Shown here one piece after another: positions 43,775-52,141 of a stretch of DNA of 64,000 nt. The notes under the pieces were generated by a model. It was not told where the DNA came from. It saw nothing but the letters and a program-made list of their open reading frames with translations, and made no database searches. Position numbers and translations under genes: made by a program. Source of the stretch: DATGMB01 sp035293845 (GTDB taxonomy: Bacteria > Acidobacteriota > Terriglobia > Bryobacterales > Bryobacteraceae); contig DATGMB010000223.1 in the NCBI GenBank assembly GCA_035293845.1, positions 20,806 through 84,805 on the forward strand. Reading direction: 5' to 3'. How positions within the stretch are numbered: the stretch's first letter is position 1; the number at the start of each line of letters is the position of its first letter.

Positions 43775-43780
43775 ATATTA
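43775..43780 (-). promoter_or_regulatory. -10 box of the ROK kinase gene
   Basis: On the minus strand TAATAT ends 8 nt before ATG 43766. Confidence 0.45.
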
Positions 43781-43904
43781 GCGGAAATGGGACCGGGCAG
43801 AGCAGATAGTCCGCCCGATTAGTAGCCGGCAGCGGGAATTTCTCTCACGCATTTCGATCCCGGCGCACGCCGAAGGCCCTCCAGCCCTGCGGTACCATCT
43901 ACGC

Positions 43905-46900
43905 ATGCGATTTGCCGTCTTATTCTGCGCCTCCAGCCTCGCCGCGGCCGCGGCCGGCATTCCGTATCTCACGCAGCCGGCCCTTTGCCCCACCCGTCCC
44001 GAGATCGCCTTTGTCTCGGGCGGCGATATCTGGGTCGCACCCGCCAAGGGCGGCGAAGCGCACCTGCTGGTAGCCCATCCCGCGGATGAGACCCGGCCGC
44101 TCTACTCGCCGGACGGCACGCGCCTCGCGTTCGTCTCCACGCGCACCGGCAATGGCGACATTTACATCCTGACGATCGCGACCGGCGAGCTCCAGCGCCT
44201 CACCTTCGATGACGGGCTCGACGAGCTCGACGGCTGGTCGCGCGACGGCAAGTGGATCTACTTTTCGAACGGCACCAACGATGTCGGCCACAAGAACGAT
44301 ATCTACCGCGTCAGCGCCGAAGGCGGCACGCCCATGCCGGTGAGCGCCGACCGCTTCACCAACGAGTTCCAGGCCGCGCCCGCCCCGGATGGCTCCGGCA
44401 TGGCCTTCGCCGCCCGCGGCGTCGGCGATTCGCAGTGGTGGCGCAACGGCCACAGCCATCTCGACGAATCCGAAATCTGGCTGCGGAAGGACGGCGAGCC
44501 GGCCGTCTACACCAGGCTCATCGACCTCAACGGCCGCAATGCCTGGCCGATGTGGTCGCCGGACGGCAAACAGCTCTGGTTCATGTCGGACCGCTCGGGC
44601 GCGCAGAACATCTGGACCGCCGCGCCCGGCGCCAAGCCGCGCCAGGTCACGAAATTCACCGGCGGCCGCGTGCTCTGGCCGTCCATTGCCTACGACGGCA
44701 AGGCCATTGTTTTCGAGCGAGACTTCAAGATCTGGCAGCTCGATACCAAAAGCGGCGAAGCATACGCCCTGAACCTCACGCTCGCCGGCGTGCCGGCCAG
44801 CCCCCCGGTCCAGCACCTCACGCTCACGCAATTCAACGATCTCGCGCTCTCCCCGGATGCCCGCAAGCTTGCGCTGATCGCGCACGGCGAGATCTTCGCC
44901 GCCTCGGCGCGCGAGGGCGGCCAGGCGCTGCGCGTGACGCACACGCCGTCGCCCGAGACCGCCGTCGCCTGGTCGCCCGATTCGACGAAGGTCGCTTATC
45001 TCGGCTTGCGCGACGCAGTCAACCACGTCTATCTTTACGATTTCCTCCAGCGCGCTGAGACCCAGTTGACGCACGATGCCCGTCCCGATTCCGCTCCCAA
45101 ATTCTCGCCCGACGGCAAGTCCATCGCGTTTGTGCGAGACCGCCGGGAGCTGCGCATCTACAGCCTCGATTCGCATGAGGAGCGGCTGCTCGCGACCGGG
45201 TATCTGAGTGGCGGCTTCGGCGGCGGTGGATTTGCCTGGTCGCCCGATAGCAAGTGGATCGCCTACGGGCTCTCCGAAAAGGGCGGCCTGCGCAATGTCT
45301 ACGTGATTCCGGCCGCGGGAGGCGCGGGCCGCCCGGTGACCTTCCTCGCCAACAGCAACGTGCAAGCGCTCGATTGGAGCCCGGACGGAAAATTCCTTCT
45401 CTACGAAACCAGCCAGCGCACCGAAACGCCGCAGATCGCCCGCGTCGACCTCGTGCCGCGCCAGCCCAAATTCACCGCCGAGGAACGCATCGACGACCTG
45501 TTCAAGCCGGAAACGGCCACCGGCCGCAGCGGACGCGGCGCCAATGCCGAAACGGCTGCGCCGCCCAAAGTCGAAATCGAATTCGAGGACATCCGCAGCC
45601 GCGTTTCCCTGCTACCCATCGGCATGGCGGTGTCCAATCCGCGGATCAGCCCCGATGGCAAGAACCTCCTGTTCTCCGCGACCGTGGGCGGCCAGGCCAA
45701 CTTGTACCTGTATCCGCTCGATGAAACGCCTGCTGCGGGCGGAAGGGGCCGTGGCGGGCGCGGCGGCGCCAGCGGCGAAGGACGCGGCCCGCGCCAGTTG
45801 ACCACCACGCCCGGCGCCAAGACGCACGCGCAGTTCTCGCGCGATTCGCGCGAAATCTATTTCCTCGAAGGCGGGCGGGTGCAGGCCTTGACCATCGAGA
45901 GCCGGCAGACCCGGCCCGTGAACGTCACCGGCGAAATGGATGTCGATTTCCAGCAGGAGAAGATGGCAGTATTCGAGCAGGCCTGGGCCGGCCAGCGCGA
46001 TGGCTTCTACGACCCCAAGTTCCACGGCGCCGACTGGAACGCCGTGCGCCGGACCTATGTCCCGCTGATCGAAGGGTGCCGCACTCCCGACGAGATGCGC
46101 GCCATCCTGCGCCTGATGATCGGCGAGCTCAACTCCTCGCATTCCGGCATCTCGGCGCCCGTGGGCGAGGGCGGCGAGCGCGGGGCAGTGGGCCAGCTCG
46201 GGCTCGGCTTCGATCGCGCCGAATACGAGCGCTCTGGCAGGCTGAAAATTACCGCGGTCTTACCGCACTCCCCGGCCGCCCTGGCCAAAATCCAGCCCGG
46301 CGACGAACTGCGCGCGGTGGACGGCATGGCCACGGGGGTCCATATCAACCTCGATGAGCTGCTCGAACACAAGGCGGGCAAGCGCGTCGTGCTCGATGTC
46401 TCCGGCAGGTCCGTAACGGTGCAGCCGGTTGCCTCGCTGGCCGAGGAGATCTACCGCAAATGGGTCGACGATAACCGAGCCTATGTCGCGAAGATCAGCG
46501 GCGGCAAGCTCGGCTATGTGCACATCCGCGATATGTCCGAGCAGGCGCTGACGCAGTTCTATCTGGACCTCGATTCCGAAAACCGCTCGCGCCAGGGCGT
46601 TGTCGTCGATATTCGCAACAACAATGGCGGCTTCGTGAACGCCTACGCGCTCGATGTGCTCTCGCGGCGCCCGTACCTCACGATGACGCAGCGCGGCGGC
46701 CCGGCCAGCCCCGCCCGTACCGCGCTCGGCCAGCGCTCGCTCGAGTTGCCGACCGTCCTCGTCGTCAACCAGCATTCCCTCTCGGACGCCGAGGACTTCA
46801 CGGAAGGCTACCGCACCCTGAAGCTCGGCAAAGTCGTGGGCGAGGCCACCGCCGGATGGATCATCTACACCGGCTCCATGGAGCTGATCGACGGCACCAC

Positions 46901-47069
46901 GATGCGGATGCCCGGAACCCTGATCACCGGCGCCGACGGCAAGAACATGGAGAACAATCCGCGCCCGGTCGACATCGCGGTGTCGCGGCCCATCGGCGAA
47001 TCGTACACGGGAAAGGATTCGCAGCTCGACGCGGCGGTGAAAGAGCTGCTGGCTGAACTGGGACGGTAA
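43905..47069 (+). CDS. tricorn protease homologue (S41), secreted
   Basis: A 1054-residue exported peptide-degrading serine protease. Signal peptide: MRFAVLFCASSLAAAAAG. Residues 25-620 are two beta-propeller blocks (WD40/TolB-like repeats such as RPLYSPDGTRLAFVSTRTGNGDIY). A PDZ domain and a C-terminal S41 core follow. Catalytic His746 (LNSSHSGIS) and Ser960 (HSLSDAEDF) sit at nearly the same positions as in Thermoplasma tricorn (His746, Ser965). Gly/Arg-rich inserts interrupt it at about 540-550 and 610-630. A TACCAT box (43893-43898) is 6 nt before the ATG. Tricorn interacting factors are absent, as usual in bacteria. Confidence 0.93.
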   Translation: MRFAVLFCASSLAAAAAGIPYLTQPALCPTRPEIAFVSGGDIWVAPAKGGEAHLLVAHPADETRPLYSPDGTRLAFVSTRTGNGDIYILTIATGELQRLTFDDGLDELDGWSRDGKWIYFSNGTNDVGHKNDIYRVSAEGGTPMPVSADRFTNEFQAAPAPDGSGMAFAARGVGDSQWWRNGHSHLDESEIWLRKDGEPAVYTRLIDLNGRNAWPMWSPDGKQLWFMSDRSGAQNIWTAAPGAKPRQVTKFTGGRVLWPSIAYDGKAIVFERDFKIWQLDTKSGEAYALNLTLAGVPASPPVQHLTLTQFNDLALSPDARKLALIAHGEIFAASAREGGQALRVTHTPSPETAVAWSPDSTKVAYLGLRDAVNHVYLYDFLQRAETQLTHDARPDSAPKFSPDGKSIAFVRDRRELRIYSLDSHEERLLATGYLSGGFGGGGFAWSPDSKWIAYGLSEKGGLRNVYVIPAAGGAGRPVTFLANSNVQALDWSPDGKFLLYETSQRTETPQIARVDLVPRQPKFTAEERIDDLFKPETATGRSGRGANAETAAPPKVEIEFEDIRSRVSLLPIGMAVSNPRISPDGKNLLFSATVGGQANLYLYPLDETPAAGGRGRGGRGGASGEGRGPRQLTTTPGAKTHAQFSRDSREIYFLEGGRVQALTIESRQTRPVNVTGEMDVDFQQEKMAVFEQAWAGQRDGFYDPKFHGADWNAVRRTYVPLIEGCRTPDEMRAILRLMIGELNSSHSGISAPVGEGGERGAVGQLGLGFDRAEYERSGRLKITAVLPHSPAALAKIQPGDELRAVDGMATGVHINLDELLEHKAGKRVVLDVSGRSVTVQPVASLAEEIYRKWVDDNRAYVAKISGGKLGYVHIRDMSEQALTQFYLDLDSENRSRQGVVVDIRNNNGGFVNAYALDVLSRRPYLTMTQRGGPASPARTALGQRSLELPTVLVVNQHSLSDAEDFTEGYRTLKLGKVVGEATAGWIIYTGSMELIDGTTMRMPGTLITGADGKNMENNPRPVDIAVSRPIGESYTGKDSQLDAAVKELLAELGR

Positions 47070-47166
47070 CCGCGACGGCGGCGGCCCGGCTGCTGCCGTG
47101 CGCCCGGCGAATGGCTCATTCCGGCGCAGACATCCAAAAGAGGAGTTCGAGCAGCAGGAGTATCTG

Positions 47167-47952
47167 ATGGCGATCGATCCCCGGCAGCACGCCGATGAAA
47201 TTCATTTCCAGTTCACACAACAGGCCGAGCCGTTTCTTCGCCGTCACGAAAGAACGGGTGAAGCGCTCCTGGAATTGATGGCTTCGTGCGCGGAACTGCG
47301 GCACTCGGATGAAATCCTCGACATTGCTTGCGGCCCCGGCATTGTTTCCTGTTTTCTCGCCACCCGCGTTCGCTGTGTAATTGGTCTGGATCTGGTTCCG
47401 GCCATGCTCGATCGCGCCCGGCAATTACAGTCGGAGCGCGGTTTGGAAAACATCGGCTGGACGCTCGGGGAGTCGAGCAGGCTCCCATTCGAGAGCGAAA
47501 CGTTCGACCGTGTCGTGACCCGGTTTTCGTTTCACCACTACCTCGACCCGTCGAAAGCGCTCGAAGAAATGAAACGCGTTTGCCGCCGTGGGGGCATCGT
47601 GATGGTAGCCGACGTCGCGCCCCGCCTTGAGAGGCAGGACCGTTTCAATCATTGGGAGAGGCTTCGCGATCCGTCGCACATGCGCGCCCTGACCGCGGCG
47701 GAACTTCGGGCTTTAGGCGAAAGCGCCGGCCTCAGCCTCCATCGGGAGGCGAATTTCGCCCTGGAAATGGAACTCGAATCCCTGCTCGAAGGCTCCTTGC
47801 CGAACCCAGGCAACGCAGACCGGATACGGTCGCTCTTCCGGGAGGACATCCAGAGCGGACGCGATCGGCTCGGCGTCGCCGCCCGTTTCGGGGATTCCGC
47901 GATTCTGCTCACCTATCCCATCGCCGTGATGGCCTGGCGGCGGCCGGGATAA
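47167..47952 (+). CDS. class I SAM-dependent methyltransferase (UbiE-like)
   Basis: A 261-residue methyltransferase. Motif I is ILDIACGPGIVSC, followed by GLDLVPAMLDRARQ and the Methyltransf_11 segment LPFESETFDRVVTRFSFHHYLDP. Such enzymes act on quinones, lipids or small molecules; the target is unknown. ATG 47167 follows GGAG (47157-47160) at good spacing, so the frame upstream is not used. It precedes the ECF41 operon but is separated by 63 bp. Confidence 0.88.
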   Translation: MAIDPRQHADEIHFQFTQQAEPFLRRHERTGEALLELMASCAELRHSDEILDIACGPGIVSCFLATRVRCVIGLDLVPAMLDRARQLQSERGLENIGWTLGESSRLPFESETFDRVVTRFSFHHYLDPSKALEEMKRVCRRGGIVMVADVAPRLERQDRFNHWERLRDPSHMRALTAAELRALGESAGLSLHREANFALEMELESLLEGSLPNPGNADRIRSLFREDIQSGRDRLGVAARFGDSAILLTYPIAVMAWRRPG

Positions 47953-48015
47953 GGGTCGCCCCGTGTTGTCACAATCGGTTCGCGTGGCCGGTCTTCGGAT
48001 CAGGACAACAACACC

Positions 48016-48600
48016 ATGGGATCATTCAGTGCAGTTCTATACCTTCATGTGATCGCAACCCTGGGCCTCGTTGCCGGTATGGGCGCGGAAGGACTTGCGC
48101 TTGCGCAGCTCCGGCGCCCTACAGAGCCACGGCAATCAACGCCGTTGGACGGTGCGATGCCTCTCATCAGATTGGTTTCGTCCATTTGCCTCCTGCTCCT
48201 GTTCCTTTCCAGCGGATACCTGGCAGACCGCGCGGGGCTTTGGCGAATGGCGTGGCCCAAGGTTGCCGTTGGGATTATGATCGCTTTCGGCGCGTTGTCA
48301 GGCTTATCGAGCCGCAAGCTGAAAAGAATTCGCCGGGTGCCGGCCGACGCCGAATTCCCGGACAGGGAAATCGCGCGCGAATTGCCGGCTCCGTTCCTGA
48401 CCCTATCTTTGGGCATCCGAACCGGTCTGGTACTGGCAGCGGTGTGGCTGATGACCGCGAAGCCGGCCTTCGTTGCTTCGCTGGGAATCGTGCTGGCGTT
48501 CGCAAGCATCTCCTGGGGTGTGGCTGTTCTCATCATGCCGCAGCCACGGAACGGTTCCCCATTCGCGGCAGATCCGAAGCAGCAACGCTCGTCGAGGTGA
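48016..48600 (+). CDS. integral membrane protein (DUF2269-like)
   Basis: A 194-residue inner-membrane protein with four hydrophobic segments (about 5-28, 48-68, 80-95, 130-175 as two close helices). The starting HVIATLGLVAGMGAEGLAL stretch recalls DUF2269-type membrane proteins. It is the first gene of a tight run: the next gene starts within 6 nt, and the sigma factor follows. The membrane protein may be a sensor or target of that ECF factor. Function unknown. Confidence 0.75.
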   Translation: MGSFSAVLYLHVIATLGLVAGMGAEGLALAQLRRPTEPRQSTPLDGAMPLIRLVSSICLLLLFLSSGYLADRAGLWRMAWPKVAVGIMIAFGALSGLSSRKLKRIRRVPADAEFPDREIARELPAPFLTLSLGIRTGLVLAAVWLMTAKPAFVASLGIVLAFASISWGVAVLIMPQPRNGSPFAADPKQQRSSR

Positions 48601-48605
48601 CAAGA

Positions 48606-48998
48606 ATGCAGAAGAGAAGGAAACTCATCACAGAGGCTTACGCCGCATTCAACCGGCGCGATATCGATTCCGTTCTCGCCCTGATGGCGCCCGATGTGAA
48701 TTGGCCCAATGGGATGGAAGGCGGCCGGCTGGTCGGGCACGATCCGGTTCGTGCTTACTGGATCCGGCAATGGGGCATTCTGAACCCCCGAGTCGATCCT
48801 GTGAGCATCGAAGAAGATGCGACCGGACGCGTGATCGTGCAGGTGCATCAAGTGGTGCACGATTTATCCGGCAATCTGCTGGTGGACCAGTTCGTTCAGC
48901 ATATTTACTCGTTCGAGGGAGATCGGATCGCGCGGATGGATATCCGCGAAGCTCCGGAAACGAATCGCGCCCAGGATAGTTCCAATGCCAACCGCTAG
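48606..48998 (+). CDS. SnoaL/NTF2-like protein
   Basis: A 130-residue cone-fold protein without a signal peptide. Family signs are LITEAYAAFNRRDIDSVLALMAPDVNWPNG and GRLVGHDPVRAYW, with a terminal VQHIYSFEGDRIARMDI strand. It resembles the SnoaL-like C-terminal domain of ECF41 sigma factors. ATG 48606 is used; GTG 48597 in frame would overlap the previous stop. The stop overlaps the sigma gene by 14 bp, so both are cotranslated. Confidence 0.85.
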   Translation: MQKRRKLITEAYAAFNRRDIDSVLALMAPDVNWPNGMEGGRLVGHDPVRAYWIRQWGILNPRVDPVSIEEDATGRVIVQVHQVVHDLSGNLLVDQFVQHIYSFEGDRIARMDIREAPETNRAQDSSNANR

Positions 48999-49959
48999 CT
49001 CCGAACATCCGAATCGGGAGGCGCGGGATTCGCGCCAGTCGGTCCGGCTGGCGACCTTCGATCAATACAGAGGTTTGCTCTTTTCAATTGCGTACCGGAT
49101 GCTTGGCAGCGTGGCTGACGCCGAGGATATGCTGCAGGAAACATTCATCCGGTGGCAACAGACTCCCGGCGAAGACATTCGATCCGCAAGAGCCTTTCTG
49201 GTGACCATCATCAGCCGGCTCTCCATCAATCATTTGCAGTCCGCGCGCGTTCAGCGCGAGGAGTATTTCGGCCACTGGCTGCCGGAACCCCTGGTGGCTG
49301 CGCAGGGGAGCAATCCGATGGGACTGATCCGCGTGGACGAAACGCTTTCCATGGCGTTCCTGGTTTTGCTCGAGCGGCTTACACCGATAGAGCGGGCCGT
49401 CTTTCTTCTTCGCGAGGTATTCGAGTACGACTATCCCGAAATCGCCGAAATACTCGATCAGAGCGCAACGAATTGCCGGCAGATTCTGCGCCGCGCCCGT
49501 CAGCACATGGCGCAGATGCGCCCGCGCTTCGAAGCGCCCGCCAAGAAGCAAAACGAACTGCTCGATGAATTCCTGCGCGCGGCCGGCAGCGGCGATCTCG
49601 ACGGCCTGATCGGCCTGCTGGCCAAAGACGTTGTGCTTCACACCGACGGCGGCGGCAAAGGCCGTGCCGTACCCAATCTTATCCATGGGCCATCGAACGT
49701 TGCGCGCGCCATTGTCCTGGGCCGCGAAAAGTTCCCTGCGAAGGGCAACGTGGAGACCCGCATTGTGTCCGTCAACGGCGCGCCGGGCGTCGTGAGTGAT
49801 CTGAACGGCAAGCCCTCATTCGTACTCGCGATGGATACGAACGAGGAACACATTCACGCGATTTACTTCATCACGAACCCGGACAAGCTCTCACGCATTA
49901 CCAATCTTCTTCTGGACAAGAACCGTGAGGGATGCCAGTTCACACCGGTTCCGGAGTGA
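48985..49959 (+). CDS. sigJ: ECF41-family RNA polymerase sigma factor with SnoaL-like C-terminal domain
   Basis: Alternative sigma factor of 324 residues. Region 2 holds LLFSIAYRMLGSVADAEDMLQETFIRW, and region 4 holds LTPIERAVFLLREVFEYDYPEIAEIL. The three hallmark motifs of group ECF41 are all present: WLPEP after region 2, DGGGK in the C-terminal domain and NPDKL near the end. In this group the C-terminal domain replaces an anti-sigma factor and tunes activity. The usual partner gene (carboxymuconolactone decarboxylase or oxidoreductase) is absent; a membrane protein and a free SnoaL-like protein stand in its place. Confidence 0.93.
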   Translation: MPTASSEHPNREARDSRQSVRLATFDQYRGLLFSIAYRMLGSVADAEDMLQETFIRWQQTPGEDIRSARAFLVTIISRLSINHLQSARVQREEYFGHWLPEPLVAAQGSNPMGLIRVDETLSMAFLVLLERLTPIERAVFLLREVFEYDYPEIAEILDQSATNCRQILRRARQHMAQMRPRFEAPAKKQNELLDEFLRAAGSGDLDGLIGLLAKDVVLHTDGGGKGRAVPNLIHGPSNVARAIVLGREKFPAKGNVETRIVSVNGAPGVVSDLNGKPSFVLAMDTNEEHIHAIYFITNPDKLSRITNLLLDKNREGCQFTPVPE

Positions 49960-49984
49960 GCCTGTTCCACGCCAAGATAAGCGA

Positions 49985-50008
49985 AAAACCGCCGATTTCG
50001 GCGGTTTT
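49985..50008. terminator. bidirectional intrinsic terminator
   Basis: A perfect 11-bp inverted repeat, aaaaccgccga (49985-49995) and tcggcggtttt (49998-50008), lies between the convergent sigJ and M28 peptidase genes. The A/T ends give a T run on either strand, so it can stop transcription from both sides. Confidence 0.8.
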
Positions 50009-50020
50009 CCTTGACGAGAC

Positions 50021-51637
50021 TCAGTTTCCGCCGCCCCGTCCTCCGCGGCCGCCACGGCCTCCCGCCGGCTGCGGTTCGGGCAGATCGAGGCGCGGCAGCT
50101 TCTCCGGCCGCGTCGCCGCGTTGTACAGGAAAGCCGCCTCGATGATCGCGATCTGCTTCATGTCCGCCGGCTGGATGCGGTCGTAGACGTCCATATTCGA
50201 GTGGTGCGTCCGCGTATCGTAATCCATCGGGTCCTGGATGAACTGGAAGCCCGGCAGGCCTACCGCCGCGAACGAAAGATGGTCCGTGCCGCCGGTGTTG
50301 CGGATCGTGATCTCGCCTTCGGTCAGGTCCTTCACGGCCTTGAACCACTGCTCGAAGATCGGCCGCATCATCTCGTTGCCCTGCAGGTAAACGCCGCGGA
50401 TGCGGCCCGTGCCGTTATCGACGTTGAAGTACCCGGAGAGATTCGCGTGCTCGGCCGTGGGCTTCATCACCGCGGGATCGGCGAAATGCTCCTTGACGTA
50501 TGCGCGCGAGCCGAGCAGCCCTTCCTCCTCGCCGCCCCATAGCGCCACCCGCACCGTGCGGTCCATTTTCAGATTGAGCGCCTTGAGGATGCGCACCGCT
50601 TCCATCGCTGCGGCGCTGCCGGCGGCGTTGTCCGTCGCGCCCGTGCCGTAGTGCCAGGAATCGAAGTGCCCGCCCACCATCACCACTTCGTTCGGCTTGG
50701 TCGTGCCGGGAATTTCGCCGATCACGTTGAACGATTCGGTGTTGTCATCGAACTGCGTCTTGATATCGAACATCAGCTTCACCGGCACCTTGTGCTGCAG
50801 GAGGCGCGCGATGCGGTTGTAGTGCTCGGCCGTAATCGAGACCGCGGGCGTGTTGGTCTTGTCCATGCGATTCTGCGCGCCGCCGCCGAAGAGCGTGCCG
50901 CTCTGGCCGCGCTCGGACGCGGTCAAGGTCGCCACGACCTTTTCATCCTTCCAGAACGTGCGCATCTTCTCCTGGAATTCGCGCCGCTGCTCCGGCGTCA
51001 TGTCGGCCATCGGGCCGCCGCGCCCGCCGAATGCGCCGCGTCCGCCGCGGCCGGCTCCGGCCGGGATGAGCTCGGTCGCGAGCTCGGTAAGCTCCTCGGC
51101 GGTGTAGCGGCGAGCCAAAGGAGTGGCCGGGAACGGCAGCTCCGGCGGCGGCACCGTGAGCACGATTTTGCCCCCTAGCTTGCCGTGCCATTTCTCCATG
51201 TCGGCCGGGCTCTGGATCGTCGCCAGCACGGCTTCCGCGGTTACCGGTCCGTTGGTGCCGCCGGTCCAGGCCACCGGAACGCCGATCAGCGACATGTACG
51301 TGGGCTCCACCATTGCGCCGTTGTAATGCAGCACCTGCCAGCCCGGAATCGGGTTATCCTGCGGCGTCGCCCACTTCTCCAGGTGGACATTGCTCAGCCC
51401 CCATTCCTTGAGCTGCCCGACGGCCCAATCGCCCGCGGCGCGGAACTGCGGCGAATTGGTCAACCGCGGGCCGTAACGGTCCGTGAGGTTGTACATGATG
51501 TCCATGACTTTGGAGCCGTTGCCCAACTCCTCCGCCTTGATCTTGTGGATGACGTTCAGATCCACCCGTTCCTGCGCCCCTGCGAGCAGCGATACGAGCA
51601 GGACCAGCAAACTGAGGGCGATGCTTTTTCGGGACAT
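50021..51637 (-). CDS. M28 family zinc aminopeptidase with Gly/Arg-rich insert and tail, secreted
   Basis: A 538-residue exported peptidase. Signal peptide: SRKSIALSLLVLLVSLLAGA. A PA-type lid domain precedes the M28 core: VVMVGGHFDSWHYGTGATDNAAGSAAAME, then ALWGGEEEGLLGSRAYV and FNVDNGTGR, with NTGGTDHLSF near the end, which together give the two-zinc site (His, Asp, Glu, Asp, His). A Gly/Arg-rich insert lies near residues 195-212 and a GGRGG tail ends the protein. A TATATT box lies 9 nt before the ATG. Confidence 0.93.
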   Translation of the reverse strand: MSRKSIALSLLVLLVSLLAGAQERVDLNVIHKIKAEELGNGSKVMDIMYNLTDRYGPRLTNSPQFRAAGDWAVGQLKEWGLSNVHLEKWATPQDNPIPGWQVLHYNGAMVEPTYMSLIGVPVAWTGGTNGPVTAEAVLATIQSPADMEKWHGKLGGKIVLTVPPPELPFPATPLARRYTAEELTELATELIPAGAGRGGRGAFGGRGGPMADMTPEQRREFQEKMRTFWKDEKVVATLTASERGQSGTLFGGGAQNRMDKTNTPAVSITAEHYNRIARLLQHKVPVKLMFDIKTQFDDNTESFNVIGEIPGTTKPNEVVMVGGHFDSWHYGTGATDNAAGSAAAMEAVRILKALNLKMDRTVRVALWGGEEEGLLGSRAYVKEHFADPAVMKPTAEHANLSGYFNVDNGTGRIRGVYLQGNEMMRPIFEQWFKAVKDLTEGEITIRNTGGTDHLSFAAVGLPGFQFIQDPMDYDTRTHHSNMDVYDRIQPADMKQIAIIEAAFLYNAATRPEKLPRLDLPEPQPAGGRGGRGGRGGGN

Positions 51638-51646
51638 GGTTGTATG

Positions 51647-51655
51647 AATATATCA
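51647..51655 (-). promoter_or_regulatory. extended -10 box of the M28 peptidase gene
   Basis: On the minus strand TGATATATT ends 9 nt before ATG 51637, predicting a leader of two or three nucleotides. Confidence 0.5.
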
Positions 51656-51707
51656 CGGCGCCCGCGGCACGCCGGGCCTATGCCGGAGGCCGCCGACCCA
51701 GGCCGCT

Positions 51708-51749
51708 GATCAACGCCGATGAACGCAGATAAGCGTTTCGGCGTTGATC
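51708..51749. repeat. intergenic hairpin repeat with GATGAACGCAGATAAGCG core
   Basis: Arms gatcaacgccga (51708-51719) and tcggcgttgatc (51738-51749) pair perfectly over 12 bp around tgaacgcagataagcgtt. The text matches a repeat unit seen by eye in many environmental genomes (variants of ATCTGCGTTCATCGGCGTTGATC). It sits in the gap between the M28 and YjbR-like genes. Confidence 0.6.
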
Positions 51750-51775
51750 GGCGGCCAAATCCATTCCGCAACCTG

Positions 51776-52129
51776 CTATCGCCCCGCGAGCGCCGCCTGC
51801 ACCTTCTTCGGCAGCTTCGCGCGGACTTGCTCGTAGGCTCGGCGAAGGTAATTGCGGATCTCCCGCGCGGTCATGGCCCCCTCATCCTCCAGCGCGACCC
51901 ACTGCGCGCGGGCGAGGTACGGTGCCGGAATAATACCGGGGCGCTCGGTCAGCTCGGCGAAGTCCTCCGCGCTGCATTTGAACGAGAGGCAAACCCGCGC
52001 CGGCTCGAGCGGCGCGACGGCGTACATCTTGCCTCCGACCTTGAACACCAGATCGATCTGCCACTGCACCTGCTCGGTAGTGCCGGGCAGCGGCAGGCAG
52101 ATGCGGCGGAGAAATTCGACATCGGGCAT
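51776..52129 (-). CDS. MmcQ/YjbR family protein
   Basis: A 117-residue CyaY-like fold protein of the YjbR family, whose members may bind DNA; function unknown. Signs are FLRRICLPLPGTTEQVQWQ, LVFKVGGKMYAVAPLE, and the C-terminal LRRAYEQVRAKLPKKVQ helix. It begins 12 bp after the galactosidase gene on the same strand, so the two may be cotranscribed, though the functions look unrelated. Confidence 0.85.
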   Translation of the reverse strand: MPDVEFLRRICLPLPGTTEQVQWQIDLVFKVGGKMYAVAPLEPARVCLSFKCSAEDFAELTERPGIIPAPYLARAQWVALEDEGAMTAREIRNYLRRAYEQVRAKLPKKVQAALAGR

Positions 52130-52141
52130 GCGCCCCCTTTC

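Noticed and set aside
45735..45800. A tandem DNA repeat within the tricorn gene
   Set aside because: The DNA is only low-complexity coding for Gly/Arg; no exact repeat unit is present.
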